Below, one piece after another: positions 6,069-12,020 of a DNA stretch of 12,020 nt (position 1 is its first letter; every line of letters starts with the position of its first letter). A program made the translations under genes and the position numbers. The notes under the pieces are model-generated. The model searched no databases, was not told the DNA's origin, and saw only the letters and a program-made list of their open reading frames with translations. Source of the stretch: an uncultured Rhodocyclaceae bacterium (lineage in GTDB: Bacteria > Pseudomonadota > Gammaproteobacteria > Burkholderiales > Rhodocyclaceae); contig URNG01000099.1 of NCBI GenBank assembly GCA_900549295.1, forward strand, positions 1 to 12,020, written 5' to 3'.

Positions 6069-7130
6069 TCAGCCGCCCGACCACAGATCGGGATTGGCGC
6101 TGCCCGGCACGGCGAGGCCGAGATGGCGGTAGATGGCCGGCGTTGCGATGCGCCCGCGCAGGGTGCGCTGCAGGTAGCCCTGCTGGATGAGATAGGGTTC
6201 GAGCACGTCCTCGATGGTGTCGCGCGCTTCGCCGATGGCGGCGGCGAGGTTGTCCACGCCGACCGGGCCGCCGCCGAACTTGTCGATCACAGCGGAGAGC
6301 AGCTTGCGATCCATCAGGTCGAGGCCGGCCGGGTCGACGTCGAGCATGTACAGCGCCTGATCGGCGACGCTGCGGCCAATGTTGCCGTCGGCCTTGACTT
6401 CGGCGTAGTCGCGCACGCGGCGCAGCAGGCGGTTGGCGATGCGCGGGGTGCCGCGCGAGCGTTTGGCGATTTCCAATGCGCCCTCGGGATCGATAGGCGC
6501 GTTGAGCAGGCTGGCGGAACGGCTGACGATGCTCTGCAATTCCTCGGCGTTGTAGAACTCCAGGCGGGCGACGATGCCGAAGCGGTCGCGCAGCGGATTG
6601 GTCAGCATGCCGGCGCGGGTGGTCGCGCCGACCAGCGTGAAGGGCGGCAGATCGAGCTTGACCGAGCGCGCTGCCGGGCCTTCGCCGATCATGATGTCGA
6701 TCTGGAAATCCTCCAGCGCCGGGTAGAGGATTTCCTCGACCACGGGCGACAGGCGGTGGATTTCGTCGATGAACAGCACGTCGTGCGGTTCGAGATTGGT
6801 CAGGATGGCGGCCAAGTCGCCGGCTCGCTCCAGCACCGGGCCGGAGGTCTGGCGCAGGTTGACGCCCATTTCGGCGGCGACGATGTGGGCCAGCGTGGTC
6901 TTGCCCAGGCCGGGCGGGCCGAACAGCAGGACGTGGTCGAGCGCCTCGCTGCGTTTTTTCGCCGCCTGGATGAAGATTTCCAGTTGCTCGCGGATCTTCT
7001 GCTGGCCGGTGTAATCGGCCAGCCGCTTGGGGCGCAGCGCCCGTTCCAGCGCCTCTTCCTGGGCGGAACGGCTTTGCGGCGCGATCAGGCGCTCGCCGCC
7101 GGGCGGGCTGAACGAATCGGTTTCTATCAT
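6069..7130 (-). CDS. ruvB: Holliday junction branch migration DNA helicase RuvB
   Basis: RuvB is the hexameric AAA+ motor that, loaded by RuvA, drives Holliday-junction branch migration in recombination and replication-fork repair. The 353-residue protein shows Walker A G-P-P-G-L-G-K-T-T (71-79), Walker B I-D-E-I-H (121-125) and sensor 1 G-A-T-T-R-A-G (168-174). An arginine finger, probably R181, lies in L-R-D-R-F-G, and sensor 2 falls in R-G-T-P-R-I-A-N-R. The C-terminal winged helix has the expected G-Y-L-Q-R-T-L-R-G-R and R-H-L-G-L. The ATG at 7130 has AAGGAAG at 7138-7144, seven bases upstream, and overlaps the permease stop by four bases (ATGA). Length is typical. Every key residue checked is present, so it should be active. 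Confidence 0.98.
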   Translation of the reverse strand: MIETDSFSPPGGERLIAPQSRSAQEEALERALRPKRLADYTGQQKIREQLEIFIQAAKKRSEALDHVLLFGPPGLGKTTLAHIVAAEMGVNLRQTSGPVLERAGDLAAILTNLEPHDVLFIDEIHRLSPVVEEILYPALEDFQIDIMIGEGPAARSVKLDLPPFTLVGATTRAGMLTNPLRDRFGIVARLEFYNAEELQSIVSRSASLLNAPIDPEGALEIAKRSRGTPRIANRLLRRVRDYAEVKADGNIGRSVADQALYMLDVDPAGLDLMDRKLLSAVIDKFGGGPVGVDNLAAAIGEARDTIEDVLEPYLIQQGYLQRTLRGRIATPAIYRHLGLAVPGSANPDLWSGG

Positions 7131-8182
7131 GCAGGCGCTTCCTTTTTCAGCCAGCGCAACAGGAGCATCTGGCCGAGCGCCAGCAGCACCGGCCCGAGAA
7201 AGATGCCGATGAAGCCGAACACCAGCACGCCGCCGAAAACGCCCAGCGCGATGACGAGCAGCGAGAGGCCCGCGCCGCGCGCGATGAGGATGGGTTTGAC
7301 CAGATTGTCGATGCTGCTGATGACGAGCAGGCCGTAAAGCGCCATGAAAATCGCCCAGCCGGTCTGGCCGTCGCTGTACAGCCAGAACGCCGCGCCGCCC
7401 CAGATGAGGGGTGGGCCGACCGGCACCATGGACAGGAAGAAAGTGGCGAAACCGAGCAGCAGGGGGGCCGGGACGCCGGCGATGAGAAAGCCGATCACCG
7501 CCACCGTGGCCTGCGCCATGGCGGTGCCGATGATGCCGAGCATGACGCCGAAAACCGTGTCGCGCGCCTTGTCCACCAGGTGTTCGCCGAGGTCGCCGCC
7601 CAGCTTGCGGGCGCCCTGATAGAAGATGTCGGCCAGAATCTGCCCGTCACGGTAGAGGAAGAAAGCGACGAAAAAAACGAGCGCCAGTTGCAGCAGACCA
7701 TTCGCGGCCACCGCGCCGGCACTCATGAGAAATTGCCGCACCGGGCCGATGCCCTGGCCCAACAAGGCATTGAACGCCTCGCGGCTGCCGGCGATTTCGT
7801 GCCAGAAATTGTCCAGCATGTCGCCGAACAGGGGGATGCTGGCAAACCAAGCGGGCGGATCGGCGGGCAGTCCCTGCGTCAGCAGGGTGCGCACGTGGTC
7901 GATCAGCACGTCGCTGCTCCTGACCAGCGCGCCGGTCAGGAAAACGGTCGGCACCAGAAACACCAGCGCCAGCGCCACCACCATCAGCGAAGCGCCGACG
8001 AAGGGCCGGCCGCCCAGGCGGGGCAGGATGTGGTCGCGGTAGGCTTCCCAGGTGCACAGCCAGATCACCAGCGCGAACAGCAATGCGCCGACGAAAGGCA
8101 GCAGAACGGCGATGCAGCCGACGATGAGCAACGCCACCAGGGCGATCTGCGCCAGCTTGTGCGGGTCGTCGGTGGAGAGCAT
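7127..8182 (-). CDS. AI-2E/PerM-family transporter (membrane permease)
   Basis: This is a polytopic inner-membrane protein of the PF01594 family, which includes E. coli TqsA (linked to autoinducer-2 export), YdiK and PerM. Substrates of most members are unproven, so no substrate is claimed. The 351-residue product has hydrophobic segments at about 11-43 (two helices), 63-87, 156-177, 209-235, 238-268, 275-292 and 304-342. A soluble loop of about 70 residues lies at 88-155. Family motifs are S-M-V-P-V-G-P-P-L-I-W near 251 and N-L-V-K-P-I-L-I near 293, followed by the Gly-rich final helices. The ATG overlaps the ruvA stop by one base (TGATG), with AAAGG close upstream. Its own stop overlaps the ruvB ATG. 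It is therefore co-translated with ruvA and ruvB and would share any SOS control. Confidence 0.9.
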   Translation of the reverse strand: MLSTDDPHKLAQIALVALLIVGCIAVLLPFVGALLFALVIWLCTWEAYRDHILPRLGGRPFVGASLMVVALALVFLVPTVFLTGALVRSSDVLIDHVRTLLTQGLPADPPAWFASIPLFGDMLDNFWHEIAGSREAFNALLGQGIGPVRQFLMSAGAVAANGLLQLALVFFVAFFLYRDGQILADIFYQGARKLGGDLGEHLVDKARDTVFGVMLGIIGTAMAQATVAVIGFLIAGVPAPLLLGFATFFLSMVPVGPPLIWGGAAFWLYSDGQTGWAIFMALYGLLVISSIDNLVKPILIARGAGLSLLVIALGVFGGVLVFGFIGIFLGPVLLALGQMLLLRWLKKEAPA

Positions 8183-8760
8183 CAGCCTTTGGACAGCAGT
8201 TTGAGGGCTTGCCGGATACCCTCGCTGGTGGACATGTCGGCGGCCAGTTGGCGCACGGCGGCGGTGGCTTCCTTCTCGTTGTAGCCCAGGGCCAGCAGGG
8301 CTTGCGTGACGTCGCTGCGGGCGTCCGCCGGCGCGCCCGCGAGGCTGACGCCGCCCGCTTGCGCCAGTTTGCCCTTGAGTTCGAGCAACAGGCGCTCGGC
8401 GGTTTTCTTGCCGATGCCGGGGATTTTGACCAGCCGTCCCAGTTCCTGCTGCGCCACGGCGGCGGCAAGATCATTGACGGACAGGCCGGAGAGCACCGCC
8501 AGCGCCGTGCGCGCGCCGATGCCGGAAACCTTGAGCAACTGGCGGAAGGCGAAACGCTCGGCCTCGTTCTGGAAGCCGTAGAGGAAATGCCCGTCGTCGC
8601 GTACCGCGAAATGGGTGAGCAGCGTCATTTTTTCGCCGATCCCCGGCAGGTTGTAGAAAGTGCTCATCGGCACGTCCAGCTCGTAGCCGACGCCATTGAC
8701 GTCGAGCACGATCTGCGGGGGATTCTTTTCAACGAGCAGGCCGCTCAGTCTTCCGATCAT
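8182..8760 (-). CDS. ruvA: Holliday junction branch migration protein RuvA
   Basis: RuvA tetramers bind the four-way junction and recruit RuvB. The 192-residue protein begins M-I-G-R-L-S-G and has the N-terminal OB-fold domain (1-62). Two helix-hairpin-helix motifs follow, V-S-G-I-G-A-R-T-A-L (78-87) and I-P-G-I-G-K-K-T-A-E-R-L (113-124), which contact the junction backbone. After a flexible linker (about 131-147), domain III (148-192, A-L-L-A-L-G-Y) binds RuvB. The ATG at 8760 lacks a strong Shine-Dalgarno sequence (GAATTCCCC precedes it). The 33 bp gap from ruvC holds a LexA-like box, so ruvA may have its own damage-inducible promoter. The stop overlaps the permease start. Confidence 0.97.
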   Translation of the reverse strand: MIGRLSGLLVEKNPPQIVLDVNGVGYELDVPMSTFYNLPGIGEKMTLLTHFAVRDDGHFLYGFQNEAERFAFRQLLKVSGIGARTALAVLSGLSVNDLAAAVAQQELGRLVKIPGIGKKTAERLLLELKGKLAQAGGVSLAGAPADARSDVTQALLALGYNEKEATAAVRQLAADMSTSEGIRQALKLLSKG

Positions 8761-8773
8761 GGGGAATTCACTA

Positions 8774-8789
8774 CTGGATGTGCAAACAG
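8774..8789. promoter_or_regulatory. LexA-like SOS box upstream of ruvA
   Basis: CTGGATGTGCAAACAG has the CTG-N10-CAG core of the proteobacterial LexA box. With flanking bases (8772-8791) it matches 14 of 20 positions of the E. coli consensus TACTGTATATATATACAGTA. It sits in the ruvC-ruvA gap, 13 bases before the ruvA ATG. ruvAB is a LexA regulon member in E. coli, which makes the site plausible here. No convincing -35/-10 pair was identified; TAGGAT just upstream is a poor -10. Confidence 0.65.
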
Positions 8790-8793
8790 TCCG

Positions 8794-9351
8794 CTATCCT
8801 ATCAGCCGCCCGCCGCGAATGCGATAGCCGGCCTGACCAAGTTTGCCGCCCAGCTTGCCACCGAGCAGGCCCAGCCCCGCCTCGCCGTGGGCGTGGCAGA
8901 TGGCGCAGGCCAGCGCGTCGGCGGCGTCGGCGCCGGGCGCGCCGGGCAGAGCGAGCAGGCGCGCCACCATTGCCTGCACCTGTTCCTTGTCCGCCTTGCC
9001 GTGGCCGACCACCGCCTGTTTGACTTGCAGCGCCGTGTATTCCGCCACCGGCAAACCGCCGTGCACCAGGGCGCTGATCGCCGCGCCGCGCGCCTGGCCG
9101 AGCAGCAGGGTGGATTGCGGATTGACGTTCACGAACACGATTTCCACCGCCGCCAGCGTCGGCCGGTAGGTGGCGACGACTTCGCTGATGCCGGCGAACA
9201 GGGTGGCGATGCGCGCCGGCAGGGCATCTTCGGCGTTCGACTTGACGCAGCCGCTGGCGACGTAGCGCAACGACCGGCCCTGGCGCTCGATCACGCCGAA
9301 GCCGGTCGTGCGCAAGCCCGGGTCGATGCCGAGGATGAGTTCGCCGCTCAC
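8794..9351 (-). CDS. ruvC: Crossover junction endodeoxyribonuclease RuvC
   Basis: RuvC is the dimeric resolvase that makes paired nicks in Holliday junctions, usually within RuvAB-bound complexes. The 185-residue protein keeps all four metal-binding acidic residues: D10 (L-G-I-D-P-G), E70 (A-V-E-I-V-F-V), D142 and D145 (A-D-A-A-D-A-L-A). These correspond to D7, E66, D138 and D141 of E. coli RuvC. The conserved Q-A-R-G and V-G-H-G-K-A-D-K-E-Q-V segments are present. The start is GTG at 9351, 22 bases after the stop of the upstream secreted protein. No ATG fits, and the ribosome binding site is weak, which suggests coupling or low expression. The C-terminus is Gly/Lys/Arg-rich and slightly longer than in E. 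coli (173). Confidence 0.96.
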   Translation of the reverse strand: MSGELILGIDPGLRTTGFGVIERQGRSLRYVASGCVKSNAEDALPARIATLFAGISEVVATYRPTLAAVEIVFVNVNPQSTLLLGQARGAAISALVHGGLPVAEYTALQVKQAVVGHGKADKEQVQAMVARLLALPGAPGADAADALACAICHAHGEAGLGLLGGKLGGKLGQAGYRIRGGRLIG

Positions 9352-9373
9352 CGCGCCGTCAGGTTCGGTCGTG

Positions 9374-9859
9374 TCAGTCGCAGACGGCGCGGCAGGCGCT
9401 GGCGTCGGCGGCGCAGGCCGCGGCGTCCACGATCTTGCAGTTGCCCTTGGTGCGCAGGCTGAGGGTGATGGCCTGCGGATAGCTGCACATCAGCTTGGTG
9501 ATGGAGCCTTGTTTTGCCACCTTCATGCCTGTGGCGCGAACCTTCCTGACTGCTTCCGGCTGCACGTCGCAGGAAACGTAGCCGTTGAATGCGCCGTCGG
9601 CGGATTCCCACAGCACAGTGTTCTTCATCGCCCGGTAGTCCTCGTAGCGCGGGCAGGCGTCGGTTTCCTTGCCGTAGATCTTGGCGTTGTCGCTGCAAAA
9701 GCCGGTGTAGGTGTAGCGCAGCTCTTCCTCGCTCGGGCAGGCGTTGACCGGGCCGGCTGCCGCCAGATCGGGGCAGGCGTATTCCGCCGCCGAGGCCGGC
9801 AGCACTGGCACAAAAAGGCTGGCAAGGCCAGCGGCAAACAGCAGGGCGCGCAGCTTCAT
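9374..9859 (-). CDS. Secreted cysteine-rich hypothetical protein (10 Cys)
   Basis: I do not recognise the family. The 161-residue precursor starts with a clear Sec signal peptide (residues 1-24 or 25; a positive n-region, a Leu/Val core, P-A-S-A-A), giving a periplasmic or secreted mature protein of about 136 residues. Ten cysteines occur at positions 29, 41, 55, 69, 97, 125, 141, 149, 156 and 160, all in the mature part. The even count suggests up to five disulfides made by the Dsb system. The last four fall in an Ala-rich C-terminal tail (C-x7-C-x6-C-x3-C). None of the cysteines sits in a CxxCH haem motif. The ATG at 9859 has GGAG at 9867-9870, seven bases upstream. It starts 14 bases after yebC and so is probably co-transcribed with it. 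The function is unknown. Confidence 0.85.
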   Translation of the reverse strand: MKLRALLFAAGLASLFVPVLPASAAEYACPDLAAAGPVNACPSEEELRYTYTGFCSDNAKIYGKETDACPRYEDYRAMKNTVLWESADGAFNGYVSCDVQPEAVRKVRATGMKVAKQGSITKLMCSYPQAITLSLRTKGNCKIVDAAACAADASACRAVCD

Positions 9860-9873
9860 GGCTAAACTCCGTT

Positions 9874-10599
9874 TCAGTCTTCGATGATGGCGGTGGTGTA
9901 GATTTCCTGCACGTCGTCGAGGTTTTCCAGGGCGTCGAGCAGCTTCTGCATCTTGGTTGCGTCGTCGCCAGAAAAAACGTTCTCGCCCTCCGGCTTCATC
10001 GTCACTTCGGCCAGTTCGGCGGTGAAACCGGCGGCTTCCAGCGCGTCCTTGACGGCAATGAATTCGGTCGGCGCGGTCAGCACTTCGATCGAGCCGTCGT
10101 CGTTGGTGGCGACATCCTCGGCACCGGCTTCGATGGCGGCGTCCATCAGCGCCGCCTCGTCGGTGCCGGGGGCGAAGATCAGTTGCCCGCAGTGCTTGAA
10201 CTGGAAAGCCACGCAGCCGTCGGTACCCATGTTGCCGCCGTGCTTGGAGAAGGCGTGGCGCACTTCGGCCACGGTGCGCGTCTTGTTGTCGGTCAGGCAG
10301 TCGACCATGATCGCCGCGCCGCCGATGCCGTAGCCTTCATAGCGGATCTCGACGTAATCGACGCCTTCCAGTTCGCCGGTACCTTTCTTGATGGCCGTGT
10401 CGATCTTGTCCTTCGGCATGTTGGCCGCCTTGGCCTTGTCCACCGCCACCCGCAGGCGCGGATTGAACGCCGCGTCGCCGCCGCCCATCTTGGCCGCCAC
10501 GGTGATTTCCTTGGCGATCTTGGAGAAGGTCGCGCCGCGCTTCTCGTCCTGACGACCCTTGCGGTGCTGAATGTTGGCCCATTTGGAATGCCCAGCCAT
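9874..10599 (-). CDS. yebC: YebC/PmpR family protein (YebC/TACO1 family)
   Basis: This is a member of the widespread YebC/TACO1 family. It was long annotated as a transcriptional regulator (PmpR in Pseudomonas); its mitochondrial relative TACO1 and, by recent reports, bacterial members act in translation of difficult sequences such as proline runs. The 241-residue protein has the signature N-terminus M-A-G-H-S-K-W-A-N-I-Q-H-R-K (1-14) and the second-domain motif R-Y-E-G-Y-G-I-G-G near 86. K-H-G-G-N-M-G near 119 and an acidic C-terminus are also typical. Length matches the E. coli protein (246). The ATG at 10599 is preceded by GAGAA and a TAGAAT -10 candidate. Its place directly upstream of ruvC is conserved in many proteobacteria. 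I cannot tell from the sequence whether it acts in transcription or translation. Confidence 0.96.
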   Translation of the reverse strand: MAGHSKWANIQHRKGRQDEKRGATFSKIAKEITVAAKMGGGDAAFNPRLRVAVDKAKAANMPKDKIDTAIKKGTGELEGVDYVEIRYEGYGIGGAAIMVDCLTDNKTRTVAEVRHAFSKHGGNMGTDGCVAFQFKHCGQLIFAPGTDEAALMDAAIEAGAEDVATNDDGSIEVLTAPTEFIAVKDALEAAGFTAELAEVTMKPEGENVFSGDDATKMQKLLDALENLDDVQEIYTTAIIED

Positions 10600-10630
10600 G
10601 GTGTGTTCTCACGCAAAAACGAAAGGCGGG

Positions 10631-10636
10631 ATTCTA
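10631..10636 (-). promoter_or_regulatory. Candidate -10 box (TAGAAT) for yebC and downstream genes
   Basis: The minus-strand TAGAAT matches five of six -10 positions and lies 31 bases before the yebC ATG. The nearest -35-like element is GTGAAA (10661-10656) with a long 19-base spacer, so the assignment is tentative. This is probably the main promoter of the yebC-cysteine-rich protein-ruvC transcript. Confidence 0.45.
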
Positions 10637-10680
10637 CCTCGTCCGGCCTACATTCTTTCACCCTCGCCGCGCGCCGGGAT

Positions 10681-10689
10681 TGCTAGAAT
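10681..10689 (+). promoter_or_regulatory. Extended -10 promoter candidate (TGCTAGAAT) for the yjgR-like gene
   Basis: TGC-TAGAAT is an extended -10 element (TGn plus a five-of-six hexamer), which can work without a good -35; none is evident. Transcription would begin near 10696, leaving a leader of about 26 bases before the ATG at 10722. It mirrors the TAGAAT of yebC on the other strand. Confidence 0.5.
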
Positions 10690-10721
10690 GCCCCGGTTTT
10701 GAACCTGTGGAATTTCATGCC

Positions 10722-12020
10722 ATGACCGAGCCGCTCCATCTCGCCAAATCCGCCGACGGTTTTCCCGCCCTGTTGCCGCAAATGGCCAATCGCCACGGCC
10801 TGATTACCGGGGCGACCGGCACCGGCAAGACGGTAACGCTGCAAACGCTGGCCGAGCGCCTCTCCTACATCGGCGTGCCGGTGTTCATGGCCGACGTCAA
10901 GGGCGACCTGTCCGGCATGGCGGCGGCGGGCACGCTGTCGCCCAAGTTGCAGAAACGCATCGACGAACTCGGCCTGGAAGGCTATGCCAACTACGCCAAC
11001 ACCGCCGCTTTCTGGGACGTGTTCGGCAATGGCGGCGTGCCGGTGCGGGCTACCATTTCCGACATGGGGCCGCTCCTCTTGGCGCGGCTCCTGAATCTCA
11101 ACGACACGCAAAGCGGCGTGCTGCAACTGGTGTTCAAGATCGCCGACGATCAGGGCCTGCTCCTGCTCGACCTGAAAGACCTGCGCGCCATGGTGCAGTT
11201 CGTGGGCGACAACGCGGCGCGCTTCAAGACCGAATACGGCAACGTGTCGACCGCCTCTATCGGAGCCATCCAGCGCGGCCTGCTGACGCTGGAAGAGCAG
11301 GGCGGCGATCTGTTCTTCGGCGAGCCGATGCTCGACATCAACGACCTGATGCAGGTTGACAGCAACGGGCGCGGCGTCATCAACGTGCTGGCGGCGGAAA
11401 AACTCATCAACGCGCCGGCCTTGTATTCCACCTTTCTCCTCTGGCTGCTCGCCGAATTGTTCGAGTATCTGCCGGAAGCGGGCGACCTCGATAAACCGAA
11501 ACTCGTGTTTTTCTTCGACGAAGCCCACCTGCTGTTCAGCGACGCGCCCGCCGCCCTGGTGGACAAGGTGGAGCAGGTGGTGCGCCTGATCCGCTCCAAG
11601 GGCGTCGGCGTCTTTTTCGTGACGCAGAACCCGCTCGACGTGCCGGAAAAAATTCTCGGCCAGCTCGGCAACCGCGTGCAGCACGCCCTGCGCGCCTTCA
11701 CGCCGCGCGACCAGAAAGCGGTGCAGTCGGCGGCGCAGACCATGCGCGCCAATCCCAAATTCAACGCCGCTGAAGTCATTACCGAACTCGGCGTCGGCGA
11801 GGCGCTGGTGTCCTTCCTCGACGAAAAGGGGCGTCCCAATGTCGTCGAGCGCGCCTTCATTTTCCCGCCGGCCTCCCGCCTCGGCCCGCTGACGGCACAG
11901 GAGCGCCAGTCATGCATCGACGCATCCGGCCTGCTGGCGCGCTACAAGGACGGCATCGACCGCGAATCGGCCTACGAAATCCTGCGCGGTTCGGCAGCCG
12001 GCAGCCAGAAGGCCGCGCCC
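10722..12020 (+). CDS. yjgR: HerA-like ATPase of the YjgR/DUF853 family (C-terminus beyond the window)
   Basis: This is a predicted cytoplasmic P-loop ATPase related to the HerA/FtsK translocases; the cellular role of YjgR is not established. The visible 433 residues probably make up most of a protein of about 500. Walker A is G-A-T-G-T-G-K-T (30-37), followed by D-V-K-G-D-L-S-G near 60, typical of this family. Walker B is F-F-F-D-E-A-H (263-269, D266-E267). A sensor-like F-F-V-T-Q-N-P and the D-V-P segment follow. The reading frame is open to the window edge with no stop. The ATG at 10722 gives M-T-E-P-L-H-L-A-K. An out-of-frame ATG at 10717 meets a stop within three codons. The ribosome binding site is weak (GGAA at 10709-10712). 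It is transcribed divergently from yebC. Family identity is confident; the symbol is by similarity to E. coli. Confidence 0.9.
   Translation, partial: MTEPLHLAKSADGFPALLPQMANRHGLITGATGTGKTVTLQTLAERLSYIGVPVFMADVKGDLSGMAAAGTLSPKLQKRIDELGLEGYANYANTAAFWDVFGNGGVPVRATISDMGPLLLARLLNLNDTQSGVLQLVFKIADDQGLLLLDLKDLRAMVQFVGDNAARFKTEYGNVSTASIGAIQRGLLTLEEQGGDLFFGEPMLDINDLMQVDSNGRGVINVLAAEKLINAPALYSTFLLWLLAELFEYLPEAGDLDKPKLVFFFDEAHLLFSDAPAALVDKVEQVVRLIRSKGVGVFFVTQNPLDVPEKILGQLGNRVQHALRAFTPRDQKAVQSAAQTMRANPKFNAAEVITELGVGEALVSFLDEKGRPNVVERAFIFPPASRLGPLTAQERQSCIDASGLLARYKDGIDRESAYEILRGSAAGSQKAAP

Noticed and set aside
5925..7337. 470-codon plus-strand ORF opposite ruvB
   Set aside because: It overlaps ruvB almost entirely, which has intact Walker motifs. 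The antisense product is Asp/Ala/Gly/Arg-rich low complexity.
8209..9462. 417-codon plus-strand ORF opposite ruvA and ruvC
   Set aside because: It is antisense to two conserved genes and ends in an Arg-rich run. There is no supporting ribosome binding site or family signature.
10717..10725. ATG at 10717 as a start for the yjgR-like gene
   Set aside because: It is out of frame with the ATPase and reads ATG-CCA-TGA, stopping at once.
1..12020. Search for CRISPR arrays, tRNA or rRNA genes, insertion sequences, phage or defence genes
   Set aside because: No regularly spaced repeats, tRNA-like cloverleaf, transposase or integrase motifs were seen. Coding density leaves little room for them.

Overview
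This window looks like housekeeping chromosome from a high-GC betaproteobacterium, most likely of the Rhodocyclales type. That placement is inferred from protein style and gene order, not from a database search. Gene density is very high: the longest non-coding stretch is the 122 bp divergent region at 10600-10721. I see no rRNA, tRNA, CRISPR array, insertion sequence, phage gene or attachment site.

From about 10.6 kb down to base 1, all genes lie on the minus strand and follow the proteobacterial order yebC - ruvC - ruvA - ruvB - ybgC - tolQ - tolR - tolA - tolB - pal - cpoB - queE. Transcription runs right to left. Three insertions interrupt this order. They are a secreted protein with ten cysteines (9374-9859, between yebC and ruvC), an AI-2E/PerM-family membrane permease (7127-8182, wedged between ruvA and ruvB with overlapping ends), and a pair made of a DUF5610-type protein (5436-5993) and a 69-residue unknown ORF (5225-5434) between ruvB and ybgC. 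On the plus strand, a divergently transcribed HerA-like ATPase gene of the YjgR/DUF853 family (from 10722) runs off the right edge. queE runs off the left edge.

Functionally there are two blocks. The ruv block encodes Holliday-junction processing: RuvA and RuvB form the branch-migration motor and RuvC is the resolvase. A CTG-N10-CAG LexA-like box sits in the 33 bp gap just before ruvA, so SOS control of ruvA-permease-ruvB is likely. The tol-pal block encodes the trans-envelope machine: the TolQ-TolR proton channel, TolA spanning the periplasm, TolB, and the outer-membrane lipoprotein Pal. The YbgC thioesterase and the periplasmic coordinator CpoB complete it. Start and stop codons overlap or nearly abut from ybgC to queE, as expected for a translationally coupled operon. 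QueE, the 7-deazaguanine enzyme, is the usual 3' neighbour.

I found no clear new defence or mobile system. The points most worth checking are the LexA-like box before ruvA, a sigma-28-like promoter before the DUF5610 pair, the Tat-like signal peptide on TolB, the cysteine-rich secreted protein, the permease between ruvA and ruvB, and a dnaX-type slippery heptamer inside tolA.
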